Counted from the first letter of the stretch, positions 8,768 through 16,882 are shown. The stretch: DNA of 64,000 nucleotides from Fructobacillus papyrifericola (GCF_018437235.1 NZ_JAAMFJ010000002.1:248001-312000), one strand, 5' to 3'. Made by a program: numbers and translations. Notes: generated from the letters alone by a model not told the origin.

Positions 8768-9633
8768 GCTTGCACCTCCAATTCACTGAGGTTCAAGCCA
8801 GGCACTTGGCCGAACCACTTTTCAATCAAGGCGTTGTAAGTGCCGTTCTTCTTCAGCACGTCCAAGGCCTGGTTGGCTTGCCTGACCATCCCCGGTTGGT
8901 TGTGATCAAAGGCGATGCCATAGGGAGCGTAGCCCATGATGCCACCGACCACGTGGTAGTCGGGATTTTCTGAAACCAAACCATACAAAATGGCGTTATC
9001 GGTGACAATCGCCTGCCCCTGACCAGCCTTCAAGGCCTGCATGGCCGAGGCGTAGTCCTGCAAGGCGAGGACTTTGGCCTTTGGCGCTTCTTTTTTGACC
9101 GTGTCAGCGGCCGTCGTTCCCAAGGCGATCAAGATCGTCTTGGATGGGCCGTTTAGGTCCTGAATCGACTGGATGCCGGAATCCTTTTTGACCAAAAGCG
9201 AATTTCCAGCTGGGAAATAAGGCTTTGAGAAGTCCACAACTTTGGCCCGTTCCTTGGTGATGGTCATCACGGCCAGCACCCCGTCGATATTGGTGTTCTT
9301 CAGCAGCTGCACCTTCGAAGAGGCGTTCACCGGTGTAAAAGTCGGCGTCAACTGTTCTCCAACTTGCTTTCCTATTTGCTTGGTCAAGGCCTTGGCCAAG
9401 TCGACGTCAAAGCCTTCGGACTGACCGGACTTGGTGTTCACCAAGCCAAAGAGCTTGGTGTCGGTCTTGACACCCCAATTGATGGTCTTGGTCTTTTTCA
9501 CCCGGGCGAGTGTGTCCTGGTGCATGCGGTTTTCATGGGCTCGGTTGGCGGCCCAGAAGCCAAAGAGAACCAGGAGCAACACCAAGATAAGGGAGGCGCT
9601 GATACCAAAAAGACGTTTCTTATTCTTTTCCAT
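8764..9633 (-). CDS. Amino acid ABC transporter substrate-binding protein, membrane-anchored
   Basis: Captures an acidic or amide amino acid outside the cell and delivers it to the two permeases encoded next. The 289-residue protein belongs to bacterial solute-binding family 3: the stretch SEGFDVDLAKAL (about 75-86), VQLLKNTNIDGVLAVMTITK (about 113-132) and the DFSKPYF strand are typical of Glu/Asp/Gln binders. Unlike most Gram-positive binding proteins it shows no lipobox cysteine after its hydrophobic N-terminal segment (about residues 8-28), so it is probably held by an uncleaved helix. It follows the ATPase gene after 13 bases and overlaps the next gene by four. Confidence 0.9.
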   Translation of the reverse strand: MEKNKKRLFGISASLILVLLLVLFGFWAANRAHENRMHQDTLARVKKTKTINWGVKTDTKLFGLVNTKSGQSEGFDVDLAKALTKQIGKQVGEQLTPTFTPVNASSKVQLLKNTNIDGVLAVMTITKERAKVVDFSKPYFPAGNSLLVKKDSGIQSIQDLNGPSKTILIALGTTAADTVKKEAPKAKVLALQDYASAMQALKAGQGQAIVTDNAILYGLVSENPDYHVVGGIMGYAPYGIAFDHNQPGMVRQANQALDVLKKNGTYNALIEKWFGQVPGLNLSELEVQA

Positions 9634-9646
9634 CTTGCCCCCTTTC

Positions 9647-10384
9647 TTAGTGGTTGGCCACTTGACTCAAAAACTTCTTCGCACGGTCGTTACTTGGTTC
9701 CTTAAAGAATTGCTCCGTTGAGGAATCCTCTAGGATCTGCCCGTCAGCCATGAAAATGACGCGGTCGGCCACCGCCTTGGCAAAGCCCATTTCGTGGGTC
9801 ACAACCAGCATGGTCATGTCGGAATCTTCGGCAATTTCGCGCATGACTTTTAAGACATCGCCAATCATTTCCGGGTCCAAGGCCGAGGTTGGTTCGTCAA
9901 AGAGCAGGCACTTTGGCTTCATGGCCAAGGAACGGGCGATGGCCACACGCTGCTTCTGCCCACCGGAAAGTGCAGAGGGCATATTGTTGGCCTTATCGGC
10001 CAAGCCAACCCGTTCCAAGAGGGCCATGGCCAGCTTTTTGTTTTCTTCTTCGTCGCGCTTGAGCACCAAGCGGGGCGCTAGCATAATGTTTTCCAAGACC
10101 GTCTTATTGTTATAGAGGTTAAAGTGCTGGAAGACCATCCCCACGTTCTTGCGAATCTTATTCATATCCGTTTTCGGATCGTGCAAGTCAAAGCCGTCGA
10201 CCAGCAACTGCCCCTCCTGGATTTCTTCCAGACCGTTGACCGTTCGAATCAAGGTCGACTTTCCAGAACCCGATGGGCCAATCAAAACGACGGTTTCACC
10301 GGCATCAATCTTCAAGTTAATATCCTTCAACGCGTGAAAGTCACCATAGTACTTTTCCACGTCTTTAAATTCGATCATCGACAT
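9647..10384 (-). CDS. Amino acid ABC transporter ATP-binding protein
   Basis: Powers import by the transporter encoded downstream (GlnQ type). The 245 residues hold Walker A GPSGSGKST (about 36-44), the Q-loop in GMVFQHFNLYNNKTVLEN, signature LSGGQKQR (about 138-145), Walker B CLLFDEPTSALDPE and the switch His in VVTHEMGFA. First gene of the operon. A -10 TATAAT lies at 10432-10437 without a convincing -35. Length and all motifs are intact. Confidence 0.94.
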   Translation of the reverse strand: MSMIEFKDVEKYYGDFHALKDINLKIDAGETVVLIGPSGSGKSTLIRTVNGLEEIQEGQLLVDGFDLHDPKTDMNKIRKNVGMVFQHFNLYNNKTVLENIMLAPRLVLKRDEEENKKLAMALLERVGLADKANNMPSALSGGQKQRVAIARSLAMKPKCLLFDEPTSALDPEMIGDVLKVMREIAEDSDMTMLVVTHEMGFAKAVADRVIFMADGQILEDSSTEQFFKEPSNDRAKKFLSQVANH

Positions 10385-10501
10385 CGCGCTTCCCCCTGTG
10401 TCTTTGTCTGCCTAAAAGAGACATTTTTTCCATTATAGTCCCTGGGTAGAGAAAGCCCCCTTCTTTTGTGAACTTTCATTACATGGCTCGTTTTCAGAAA
10501 T

Positions 10502-10540
10502 AAAAAAGCAAGGCACCATTTTCGGCTCCCTGCTTGTTTT
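10502..10540 (-). terminator. Terminator after the hydroxyacid dehydrogenase
   Basis: On the minus strand AAGCAGGGAGCC pairs with GGTGCCTTGCTT (one mismatch, two G-T pairs) and is followed by a T run. Confidence 0.7.
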
Positions 10541-10562
10541 CAACATGGACTATTCACGCTCT

Positions 10563-11489
10563 TTACTTCCCAACCACTTCCTCAAACTTCGTCGCGATGG
10601 ACTTGGCGGAAGCCGCCAGTTTTTCTTCCTCGGCTTCTGTCAAAGTCAACGCCGCCTCAGCGATCACCCCCGCCCGACCAACAATGGCTGGCGTGGACAA
10701 GTACGTACCAAAGCGCTCCTGGTAGTGAGAAACCGGGAGTTCTTCGTGGGCGTCTGAGACAACGACTTTGGCCAAGCGGACGGCCGCAGAGGCAATCCCG
10801 TAAGACGTGAAGCCCTTGCCCATGAAGACTGTGTAGCCCCCGACAATCGAATCCTTTTCGATTTCAGAAAGGTCGATGCCTTTTGCTTTGGCCAAAGCAT
10901 CAGCGGACTGCCCGGCAACTTGGACCGTGGACCAAGCGGTGAACTGCGTGTTGCCGTGCTCACCCAGGTTATAGCCCGATACGGACTTGGGCGATACGTT
11001 AAAGGCCGCCCCGGTGGCCCGGCGCATCCGCGCGGTATCAAGCAGCGTGCCCGTTGCAATCACCTTCTCCTTGGGGTAACCCGTTTCTTCTTGGTAGAGG
11101 GCGGCGATGGCATCACAAGGGTTGGTAATGACGATCAGCACACCGGAAAAGTCGGTCTGCTTCAACTTAGAAGCAACGTCCTTCACCTGTTCCACGTTGT
11201 AGGGCAGTTCAATGAAGCGGTCCTTTGATGGGTTGTTATGCTGCAAGAGAATGTTGCCGACGGCCGAAATCACCACGTCAGCATCCGCCAAGGCCTGGTA
11301 ATCGTTTTCGATAATCTTGTAGGCAGCGTCTTGATTGGCCGCGGCGTCCTGCAAATCCAAGACTTCGGCCCGGACTTTTTCAGCCTTTTTGTCAATTAAA
11401 ACGTATTCGTCAAAGTCGCCTTCCTGCACCATGGCGTGGGCAACGGCGGAACCAACGTGACCCATCCCAATAATTCCAACTTTTCGCAT
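10563..11489 (-). CDS. L-2-hydroxyisocaproate / L-lactate dehydrogenase family protein
   Basis: NAD-dependent reduction of a 2-oxo acid to the L-hydroxy acid. The 308-residue protein has the Rossmann motif GIIGMGHVGSAVAHAM near the N-terminus, DTARMRR (substrate Arg), the catalytic His in SGYNLGEHGNTQF and the C-terminal TLTEAEEEKL helix. From memory it resembles the L-2-hydroxyisocaproate dehydrogenase of Weissella confusa more than fermentative lactate dehydrogenases, so branched-chain or aromatic oxo acids are likely substrates; this is inference. The frame is open 60 codons upstream, but the ATG at 11489 begins the Rossmann fold and follows a GGGGA site. The gene has its own terminator. 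Confidence 0.87.
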   Translation of the reverse strand: MRKVGIIGMGHVGSAVAHAMVQEGDFDEYVLIDKKAEKVRAEVLDLQDAAANQDAAYKIIENDYQALADADVVISAVGNILLQHNNPSKDRFIELPYNVEQVKDVASKLKQTDFSGVLIVITNPCDAIAALYQEETGYPKEKVIATGTLLDTARMRRATGAAFNVSPKSVSGYNLGEHGNTQFTAWSTVQVAGQSADALAKAKGIDLSEIEKDSIVGGYTVFMGKGFTSYGIASAAVRLAKVVVSDAHEELPVSHYQERFGTYLSTPAIVGRAGVIAEAALTLTEAEEEKLAASAKSIATKFEEVVGK

Positions 11490-11573
11490 AACAATCCCCG
11501 CTTTCTTTTCCTCAAGGATAGGCGTCCCGACTAGTAAAGTCAACTCATTTATTAAAATTTCCTCATTTAAAAC

Positions 11574-11597
11574 AAAAAAGTCGAGCAGTGCTCGACT
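11574..11597 (-). terminator. Terminator after the CHY zinc finger gene
   Basis: AGTCGAGCA/TGCTCGACT hairpin followed by a T run on the minus strand; the stem starts within the stop codon of the gene. Confidence 0.75.
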
Positions 11598-11907
11598 AAT
11601 CGTGAAAGTAACGGTCCTGATGGAGAACACAGTTTGGATTAAAGGCCGCCCCACAGAATGGGCAGGCATCGTTTTTATATTCCGCGTAGGTTAATGTTTT
11701 GTGGCAGGCCCCGCAAAGAACGGGGCGCCCAACCTTCTTGGATACGGGCTGGAAGGCATGGTGCCGCATGACGTCGTGGCAGCGATAGCAGGCAAAGTAC
11801 TGCTGGCATTCGCCACATAGCAAAGCGACCACGTCAACTGCGGAATGGTAGTGCCGGCAAGTGCCGGTTGGCCCAATGTCTTGGCCAAAAATTTCAAGCC
11901 CCGCCAT
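11596..11907 (-). CDS. CHY-type zinc finger protein
   Basis: A 103-residue protein of the CHY zinc finger family. It shows the ordered ligands C-x-H-Y near residue 17 (GTCRHYHS), CGECQQYFACYRCHD, CGACHKTLTY and CPFCGAAFNPNC, enough for three zinc ions. Related proteins in yeast help small Tim protein assembly, and plant relatives are RING ligases, but the bacterial members have no established role. It is the last gene of a three-gene unit with a DUF1304 membrane protein (one base gap) and an FMN reductase, which suggests redox or metal-linked function; that is inference. All expected ligands are present. Confidence 0.85.
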   Translation of the reverse strand: MAGLEIFGQDIGPTGTCRHYHSAVDVVALLCGECQQYFACYRCHDVMRHHAFQPVSKKVGRPVLCGACHKTLTYAEYKNDACPFCGAAFNPNCVLHQDRYFHD

Positions 11908-11908
11908 C

Positions 11909-12265
11909 TTAGAAAAAGACCAGGACCAACAAGGTCAGCAAGGCCAAGCCCGCCTGCTTGAAAAAGAGGGCGACTTTCTTAGCCGAAACAGCCCCATACA
12001 AGGCAACCAGCAGAATGTAGACCAGAATCGGCAGGAGCCAATCGGCTTTGAAAAAGGCTGCAATTAGGACACCGAGACCAATCAGCCCGTTGTAAATCCC
12101 CTGGTTTTGAAAGAGCAACTGCACTTTTTCGTTGGCCAGTTCCTCTCCCGACATGTCAAAGGTTCGGCCGGTTGCCTTGGAGGTCGTTTGAAAAGTCTCC
12201 AAGTACATAATGTAGAAAAACTCCAAGGCCACGAGCGTCGCCAAGATTTGTGTTAGTAAGGGCAT
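11909..12265 (-). CDS. DUF1304 family membrane protein
   Basis: The 118-residue protein has four likely membrane helices and the family pattern EFFYIMYLETF (about residues 13-23) and NQGIYNGLIGLG (about 53-64). The family is widespread in lactic acid bacteria and often labelled epimerase without proof; the function is unknown. It lies two bases after the NADPH-dependent FMN reductase gene and one base before the CHY zinc finger gene, so all three are probably translated from one mRNA. Confidence 0.82.
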   Translation of the reverse strand: MPLLTQILATLVALEFFYIMYLETFQTTSKATGRTFDMSGEELANEKVQLLFQNQGIYNGLIGLGVLIAAFFKADWLLPILVYILLVALYGAVSAKKVALFFKQAGLALLTLLVLVFF

Positions 12266-12267
12266 GG

Positions 12268-12816
12268 TTACTTTCTTCCTTCTTCCTGTAAGGCTTTGGC
12301 CAATAAGTCAACATCATCTAAATAAGGGGCGAGAAAGGCCGCGCTTTCAGCTTCGTCAGCATCCCGAGCCAGCTCATCCGGCTTGATGGATAAGCGGGGA
12401 TTGACGGCCAAGCGCTTCATCTTCAAGCCCTGCAGAACCAAGGACAGGGCCAGTTCACCCTGAAAGCCACCGTGTGAACCGATGGCCACTGTGGCAACGG
12501 GCATTCCCTGCCATTCGCTGTAAAGCGTGTCCAGGGCGTTCTTCAAAACGGCCGGATAGCCCCAATTATACTGAGGAAAGACGATCACCATGGCGTCAAA
12601 TTCCTGCACCATGGTCGACCAGGTCTTGGTGGCTTCCAGCTGGTAAAGTCCGGCAGCCGGAAGTTCTGGTTCATCCAACCAGGGTAAATTAATTTCGGCT
12701 AAGTCCAAGACTTCGGCATCCAGCCCCTTCTTCTCCAACAAGGGGCGAAGCCAGCGGGCGACTTTTCGAGACAGCGACACCTGCCGATTCGATCCAACTA
12801 AAATGGCAACTTTCAT
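12268..12816 (-). CDS. NADPH-dependent FMN reductase family protein
   Basis: A 182-residue flavodoxin-like oxidoreductase. The N-terminus ILVGSNRQVSLSRKVARWL is the FMN phosphate-binding loop, and QYNWGYPAVLKNALDTLY (about 100-117) is the conserved segment of the NAD(P)H:FMN reductase/azoreductase group. Such enzymes reduce quinones, azo dyes or metal ions with flavin; the real substrate cannot be told from sequence. First gene of the unit with DUF1304 and CHY genes. Confidence 0.88.
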   Translation of the reverse strand: MKVAILVGSNRQVSLSRKVARWLRPLLEKKGLDAEVLDLAEINLPWLDEPELPAAGLYQLEATKTWSTMVQEFDAMVIVFPQYNWGYPAVLKNALDTLYSEWQGMPVATVAIGSHGGFQGELALSLVLQGLKMKRLAVNPRLSIKPDELARDADEAESAAFLAPYLDDVDLLAKALQEEGRK

Positions 12817-12941
12817 GGGGAGGTCCTTTCCAAACGTAATCTTATCCCTATTGTAGTCGCTTTGAAAAAGAAAGGCGAATGATTGAAGCGGAAGCGGCGG
12901 TCTTTACGAACAAGCCCTCACGAATCAACAAAGAACAAAAT

Positions 12942-12975
12942 AAAAGCAAGAATTAGCAATCTGATTCTTGCTTTT
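12942..12975. terminator. Terminator hairpin between two minus-strand genes
   Basis: Perfect AAAAGCAAGAAT/ATTCTTGCTTTT stem with a 10-base loop. It follows the membrane protein gene ending at 12998. Confidence 0.8.
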
Positions 12976-12997
12976 ACCTATCAATCAACTCAGTGCT

Positions 12998-13531
12998 TCA
13001 CGACTCATCCCCCGAAAGATTCAGCGCCAGCATGAATTGCTGGTAAAAACGACGAACCAAAGGCAAGGGCATTGCCAAGACCTTATTTCTTTTCTCCCAC
13101 AGTTCACCAATCATCTTGTCGTACCGTTGATCATCTTTTGGAACAGTAATAATCGCTACCTTCTCATTTTCTTTAAAGGGGAAGACAATAAACTGATACG
13201 CTTCTTTCTGGTCAATGATTCCATATAAGTAGTGTGCTGGTCTAAGAAAGATACAGTAGACCAAATTATGTCTAACAAAGGGTTTTTCGAGCGGCTGCTT
13301 TGGGCGGTCGCGCAAGTCCAAAGTTTGGATATTTATTTGATCGATTAAGTCTTGTAAATACAGATTAATCTCTGTGATAAACCGAATCTGACGCACGATG
13401 AAAAAGACACTGCACAGAGCCAGGAGTGCGATGAATAGGACAAAGGGGTCAAAGTCAATAAATAAGGACAAAGCCAGAAAAAAGAAACAAAAAATCAAAA
13501 TGTTCCTCAATAACTTATAAAGGGTAGCCAC
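12998..13531 (-). CDS. Membrane protein of unknown function
   Basis: No family recognised. The 177-residue protein has two adjacent hydrophobic helices at the N-terminus (about residues 10-46) followed by a soluble part of about 130 residues, probably cytoplasmic, with a mixed alpha/beta composition (VYCIFLRPAHYLYGIIDQ, AYQFIVFPFKENEKVAIITV). It is monocistronic, with its own terminator, upstream (in transcription sense) lies tRNA-Ser. Base use is more AT-rich than its neighbours, which could hint at a different history; I did not quantify it. Confidence 0.7.
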   Translation of the reverse strand: MATLYKLLRNILIFCFFFLALSLFIDFDPFVLFIALLALCSVFFIVRQIRFITEINLYLQDLIDQINIQTLDLRDRPKQPLEKPFVRHNLVYCIFLRPAHYLYGIIDQKEAYQFIVFPFKENEKVAIITVPKDDQRYDKMIGELWEKRNKVLAMPLPLVRRFYQQFMLALNLSGDES

Positions 13532-13665
13532 TTGTGATTGTTCGAATACTGCTTTTCTAAATACGCAGTCAGTTTAGTCGATTGCATCCCCATGGCCCCC
13601 ATTCACTTCGATTTTTTGCTGAACAACTCACTCATGTGGCTGATTTCCACTTGTTTTCGAGTATT

Positions 13666-13712
13666 AAAAAAGGCCGAACACCAGTCGTTTTACCTACCAG
13701 TGCCAGCCTTTT
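13666..13712 (-). terminator. Terminator after tRNA-Ser
   Basis: An imperfect AAAAGGCTG.../...CGGCCTTTTTT hairpin directly downstream of the tRNA on the minus strand. Confidence 0.65.
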
Positions 13713-13722
13713 CGATTGATAG

Positions 13723-13810
13723 TGGAGAAGAAGGGATTCGAACCCTCGCACGCTTTAACACGTCTACACCCTTAGCAAGGGCGCCTCTTCAGCCTCTTGA
13801 GTACTTCTCC
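13723..13810 (-). tRNA. tRNA-Ser (anticodon GCT)
   Basis: Full class II cloverleaf: acceptor GGAGAAG/CTTCTCC, anticodon stem CCC/GGG with loop TTGCTAA (anticodon GCT, reads AGC/AGU), a long variable arm as expected for serine and a T arm with TTCGAAT. No CCA is encoded. The base after the acceptor stem is A, whereas many bacterial serine tRNAs carry G there. Confidence 0.95.
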
Positions 13811-13892
13811 AATAACAGATAATACTATACCAGATTATCCGCTTGCCGACAAGGCTGGTCAGCATTTGAGAAAAGGATGCCGACCCGTTTTC

Positions 13893-14222
13893 TTACCGGG
13901 CGATTGATTTCATGATGGCCAGATTGAAATGGTCCCAAACACCTTGGTCATCTGCTTTGAAGTCCTCGATTAGGGAATCGTGGATGGGCTTAATGACACC
14001 GGCTGGCTTACCGTAAACATCCGTCAATGCCAGGTTTCCCTCATCGTCCCAGGCCACGGTGTAAAAAGTCCCGTCCATGCGGTAGTCCAAAATCTGCTCC
14101 AAGCTCCGCTTCAAGGTCCGCTTGATCAGCTGATCTTCGGTCACCTTTTCACCACGGGCGTTCAAGATGGCCACCTGGTCCTTCACTTCTTGATAGTCAT
14201 CGGCAACATCGAGATTATCCAT
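13893..14222 (-). CDS. Conserved hypothetical protein
   Basis: A 109-residue soluble acidic protein with no recognised family. The N-terminal half is helical (ADDYQEVKDQVAILNARGEK, TEDQLIKRTLKRSLEQILD) and the second half looks like a small beta meander (GTFYTVAWDDEGNLALTDVYG). It has no membrane segment or signal peptide. It is divergent from nnrE across a 77-base region rich in TATA-like sequence (14260-14290). Confidence 0.7.
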   Translation of the reverse strand: MDNLDVADDYQEVKDQVAILNARGEKVTEDQLIKRTLKRSLEQILDYRMDGTFYTVAWDDEGNLALTDVYGKPAGVIKPIHDSLIEDFKADDQGVWDHFNLAIMKSIAR

Positions 14223-14299
14223 AGCCGGTCTCCTTTTTTCTGTTATTTTTCTTCGTCTAATACTATAATAACTATAACTATTATACTAAGGTGGAAAAC

Positions 14300-14947
14300 A
14301 TGACACAACTCGTAACGGCCGATGAAATCAAGGCCATCGAAGCCTACACAATCAACGAGGCCGGCCTGTCCGCCGCCGTTTTGACGGAACGGGCAGCCAT
14401 GGCCACGCTCCAAGTGCTTGCTGCGGGCCGTTTTGACCTTTCAAACGTTTTGGTCTTAGCGGGACTTGGTGGTAACGGTGCCGATGGTGTCGCCCTGGCC
14501 CGACTTTTACACCAGGCAAAGATTCCGGTGACCCTCCAGTTTGTGGGCAACGTCAACCGGGCGAGTCAGGCTGTCAAAGAGCAGCTGCACGCCGCCACTC
14601 TTTGTGGCGTGCAGCGGGCTGAAAAGTCCGACTTTAAGGAGCCTTCCCTCATCATTGATGCCATCTTCGGCACTGGTTTGAACAAGGACCTGCCAGAGGG
14701 ACTACAAAAGATGCTGAAGGCCGCCAACCACATCGACAACACGGTCGTTGCCTTAGACCTGCCAACCGGCATCGATGCTAACACCGGTGAGATTCGTGGG
14801 GCCGCTTTAAAGGCGAAGGCAACCATCGCCTTTGGCTTTGAAAAAGTCGGCTGCGAAAAGGCCCAGGGAAAGAAGATGGCCGGCCGGGTCATTCCACAAG
14901 ACATCGGCCTGGTCTTGCCTGAAGACTTTATCTTTTCAATTCAATAA
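14300..14947 (+). CDS. nnrE: NAD(P)H-hydrate epimerase
   Basis: Interconverts the R and S forms of damaged NAD(P)H hydrate so that a dehydratase can repair them. The 215-residue protein is a stand-alone YjeF N-terminal domain: GLGGNGADGVALARLL (about 56-71, nucleotide-binding loop), LIIDAIFGTGLNKDL (catalytic Asp) and DLPTGIDANTG. A GTG three codons upstream is in frame, but AAGGTGG sits five bases before the ATG at 14300, which I choose. The partner dehydratase (nnrD) is not in the window. Confidence 0.93.
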   Translation: MTQLVTADEIKAIEAYTINEAGLSAAVLTERAAMATLQVLAAGRFDLSNVLVLAGLGGNGADGVALARLLHQAKIPVTLQFVGNVNRASQAVKEQLHAATLCGVQRAEKSDFKEPSLIIDAIFGTGLNKDLPEGLQKMLKAANHIDNTVVALDLPTGIDANTGEIRGAALKAKATIAFGFEKVGCEKAQGKKMAGRVIPQDIGLVLPEDFIFSIQ

Positions 14948-14958
14948 TTCGATCAATG

Positions 14959-14983
14959 CAGCCGGACTTCGTCCGGCTTTTTT
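14959..14983 (+). terminator. Terminator of nnrE
   Basis: GCCGGAC-TTC-GTCCGGC hairpin followed by a T run, between the convergent nnrE and rlmH. Confidence 0.85.
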
Positions 14984-15461
14984 ATTTGTGGTAAGGCGAA
15001 CCGACCGCAATCATCTGGGCCCGGTAAATTTGTTCCATCAAGACTAGGCGCATGAGCTGGTGGGGTAAAGTCAGCAAGCCAAAGGACAAAAGCAAGTCCG
15101 CTCGCTTTTTGATCTTTGGCGTTAAGCCCAAAGAACCACCGATGACAAAGGTGAGTGTGCCGTGACCGGATAGCTTAGCCTGCTCCAACTTCTTGGACAG
15201 TTCTTCTGAAGGCAGCTGCTTGCCTTCAATGGCTAAGACCACAACGTAGTCCCGCTCGCCAATCTTTGCCCAGATCCGTTCGCCCTCCTTGGCCATGATT
15301 TCCTCGTTTTCAGCCTGGGAGGCCTTCTCTGGCGTCTTCTCGTCTGATAGTTCAACCATCTCTACCTTGGCAAAGCGCTGCAGTCGCTTAGCGTACTCCG
15401 CAATGCCGTCTTTGAGGTACTTTTCCTTTAATTTCCCCACTGTTACAACTTTAATTTTCAT
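14982..15461 (-). CDS. rlmH: 23S rRNA (pseudouridine-1915 N3) methyltransferase RlmH
   Basis: Methylates pseudouridine 1915 of 23S rRNA in assembled 70S ribosomes. The 159 residues match the SPOUT family: N-terminal [20 protein letters not shown], the SAM-binding knot with FVIGGSLGL (about 105-113), [24 protein letters not shown] and the C-terminal GSPYHK. Length is standard. In several Firmicutes this gene lies near the replication origin; here a cluster of DnaA boxes is immediately upstream. Confidence 0.96.
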   Translation of the reverse strand: MKIKVVTVGKLKEKYLKDGIAEYAKRLQRFAKVEMVELSDEKTPEKASQAENEEIMAKEGERIWAKIGERDYVVVLAIEGKQLPSEELSKKLEQAKLSGHGTLTFVIGGSLGLTPKIKKRADLLLSFGLLTLPHQLMRLVLMEQIYRAQMIAVGSPYHK

Positions 15462-15962
15462 TTAAATTTCCAACTTTCTTTTTGGTCTAAGTCACTAAGT
15501 TATCCCCGGAAACAAGAGTTATCCACTGACTTATCCACAGTTATCCCCGTTTTTTTCGATAAAAAGGCCCATTATTACCGCCTTTTGCCAAACTTATCCA
15601 CAGTTTTGCTCGTTTTACCCCGACTTCCCCTTGGAAGTTTTCAAAAGACAGAAATGGCGGATTTAAGCCATTTATCCCCGGAATCCCAATTTTATCCACA
15701 GACTTATCCACAGCTGTTGATAAGCACATTTGTTCGCCTGATTTTCCCTCCGCATTCTTCGGTTTTTCCGGATTTTTCGGAGGAAGAAACCGCTATTCTA
15801 TGTTAAATGAAGGTTAAAGGAAAACAAAAAAGACGAACGGGCCTTTTTCAAAAGAGGCAATGCATAAATTTTACCCCAAAACAACCGAACATGCATTCTT
15901 TAATTGGTCTAGTCGAAAAACAATTACCCCTCTTTCTTGACTTTTACAAAAACATGTCAAAA
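15462..15962. other. Non-coding region with a DnaA-box cluster
   Basis: About 500 bases with no convincing gene. Between 15499 and 15724 there are four exact DnaA boxes TTATCCACA on the plus strand (15531-15539, 15594-15602, 15692-15700, 15704-15712), one box with a single mismatch (TTATCCACT, 15519-15527), three TTATCCCCG variants (15500, 15541, 15672) and one inverted near-box (15716-15724). The right part (15800-15960) is AT-rich without clear features. This density is typical of a replication origin or a DnaA-titrating/reactivating site. dnaA and dnaN are not in the window and gene strand bias does not switch here, so a secondary DnaA site seems more likely than oriC. Confidence 0.75.
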
Positions 15963-15963
15963 G

Positions 15964-15992
15964 AAAAAAGCAAGACACTTTGTCTTGCTTTT
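15964..15992 (-). terminator. Terminator after the D,D-carboxypeptidase gene
   Basis: AAAAGCAAGACA/TGTCTTGCTTTT hairpin followed by T-rich sequence on the minus strand. Confidence 0.8.
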
Positions 15993-15997
15993 CTACC

Positions 15998-16759
15998 TTA
16001 ACGACCAGCCGCCTGCAAGCCCTTCACGTAGGCTTCCAGCGTCAAGTTATGGGCCTTCATGTACTTGGCGTTCTTCACGCCAACGTAGCGGAAGTGCCAA
16101 GACTCATAATCGATCCCCGTCTGTTTAATCTGACTCTTTTCCTTCGGATAACGAAGAACAAAGCCATAATCGGCCGCATGGTCAATCAGCCATTTTTGTG
16201 AGGCAAACTGATCCATGTTGGCCTCTAAGTTCGGATACTTTTCAAAGGCATCGGAACCGGCAATGTCAATGGCCAGGCCCGTGTGGTGTTCGGATGATCC
16301 GGGACTTTGGACGACGGCCGCTGTCGCCTTTTCGGCTTCCTCGTCCGACATTCCCTCTGCAATATTATTCTTCTTTACGTTAGCAAAGACTTCCTTTTGG
16401 TATTGGATTGAACGGTAACCAGAAATCAGGTTGGTTTGATAACCAGCTGCCCTGGCCCCGTTTTGAAAGTCCAAAACCGCCTGCTTGATGCGGGCATCGA
16501 CCGTTGCGCCCGAGACTGTCGCCTTATCAAAGTTCATTTCTGATGAAAGCGGGTGCCACTTATTGACCAAGACGAGATCCCAGTCCGTTGACTTGGCCCC
16601 CTTTGGCAAATTCGTCAACTTCTGCTCGGAACTCTTTTGGCTGCTGCTATTCTGCTGACTGCTTTTGTGTCCCTGGTTACTAAAGTTGAAGGCTCCCAGG
16701 CCAACAGCCGTAAGCACCACAAGAACAAGCAAGCCAACTAGCACTTTTTTCTTGGTCAT
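15998..16759 (-). CDS. D-alanyl-D-alanine carboxypeptidase, M15B (VanY/DacB) family
   Basis: Removes the terminal D-Ala of peptidoglycan pentapeptides outside the membrane. The 253-residue protein has an N-terminal hydrophobic anchor (about 5-22), a Ser/Gln-rich linker and an M15 peptidase domain: GYRSIQYQKEVF (substrate Arg), SSEHHTGLAIDIA (zinc His and Asp) and ESWHFRYVG (third zinc ligand and catalytic Glu region). All ligands are intact. The ATG at 16759 follows AAGGAGG; an upstream in-frame start would overlap that site. Monocistronic, adjacent to tRNA-Lys. Confidence 0.93.
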   Translation of the reverse strand: MTKKKVLVGLLVLVVLTAVGLGAFNFSNQGHKSSQQNSSSQKSSEQKLTNLPKGAKSTDWDLVLVNKWHPLSSEMNFDKATVSGATVDARIKQAVLDFQNGARAAGYQTNLISGYRSIQYQKEVFANVKKNNIAEGMSDEEAEKATAAVVQSPGSSEHHTGLAIDIAGSDAFEKYPNLEANMDQFASQKWLIDHAADYGFVLRYPKEKSQIKQTGIDYESWHFRYVGVKNAKYMKAHNLTLEAYVKGLQAAGR

Positions 16760-16778
16760 GTCTCTTCCTCCTTGATAC

Positions 16779-16806
16779 AAAAAAAGGACCGGCTACGCCG
16801 GTCCTT
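16779..16806 (-). terminator. Terminator of tRNA-Lys
   Basis: AAGGACCGGC/GCCGGTCCTT hairpin with a T run, directly after the tRNA on the minus strand. Confidence 0.85.
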
Positions 16807-16809
16807 GGA

Positions 16810-16882
16810 TGGTCAGTCAGGGGCTCGAACCCTGGACCCACGGATTAAGAGTCCGTTGCTCTACCAACTGAGCTAACTAACC
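16810..16882 (-). tRNA. tRNA-Lys (anticodon CTT)
   Basis: Cloverleaf of 73 bases: acceptor GGTTAGT/ACTGACC (one G-U pair), D arm GCTCAGTTGGTAGAGC, anticodon loop CTCTTAA (CTT) in a CGGA/TCCG stem, T arm with TTCGAGC, discriminator A. No CCA is encoded. Confidence 0.96.

Noticed and set aside
15499-15724. Calling the DnaA-box cluster the chromosomal origin
   Set aside because: dnaA and dnaN are absent, and highly expressed genes to the right all point toward the cluster with no strand switch, so only a DnaA-binding site can be claimed.
15807-16001. Small plus-strand frame after the DnaA-box cluster
   Set aside because: No ribosome binding site, AT-rich random composition and overlap with the terminator and carboxypeptidase gene.
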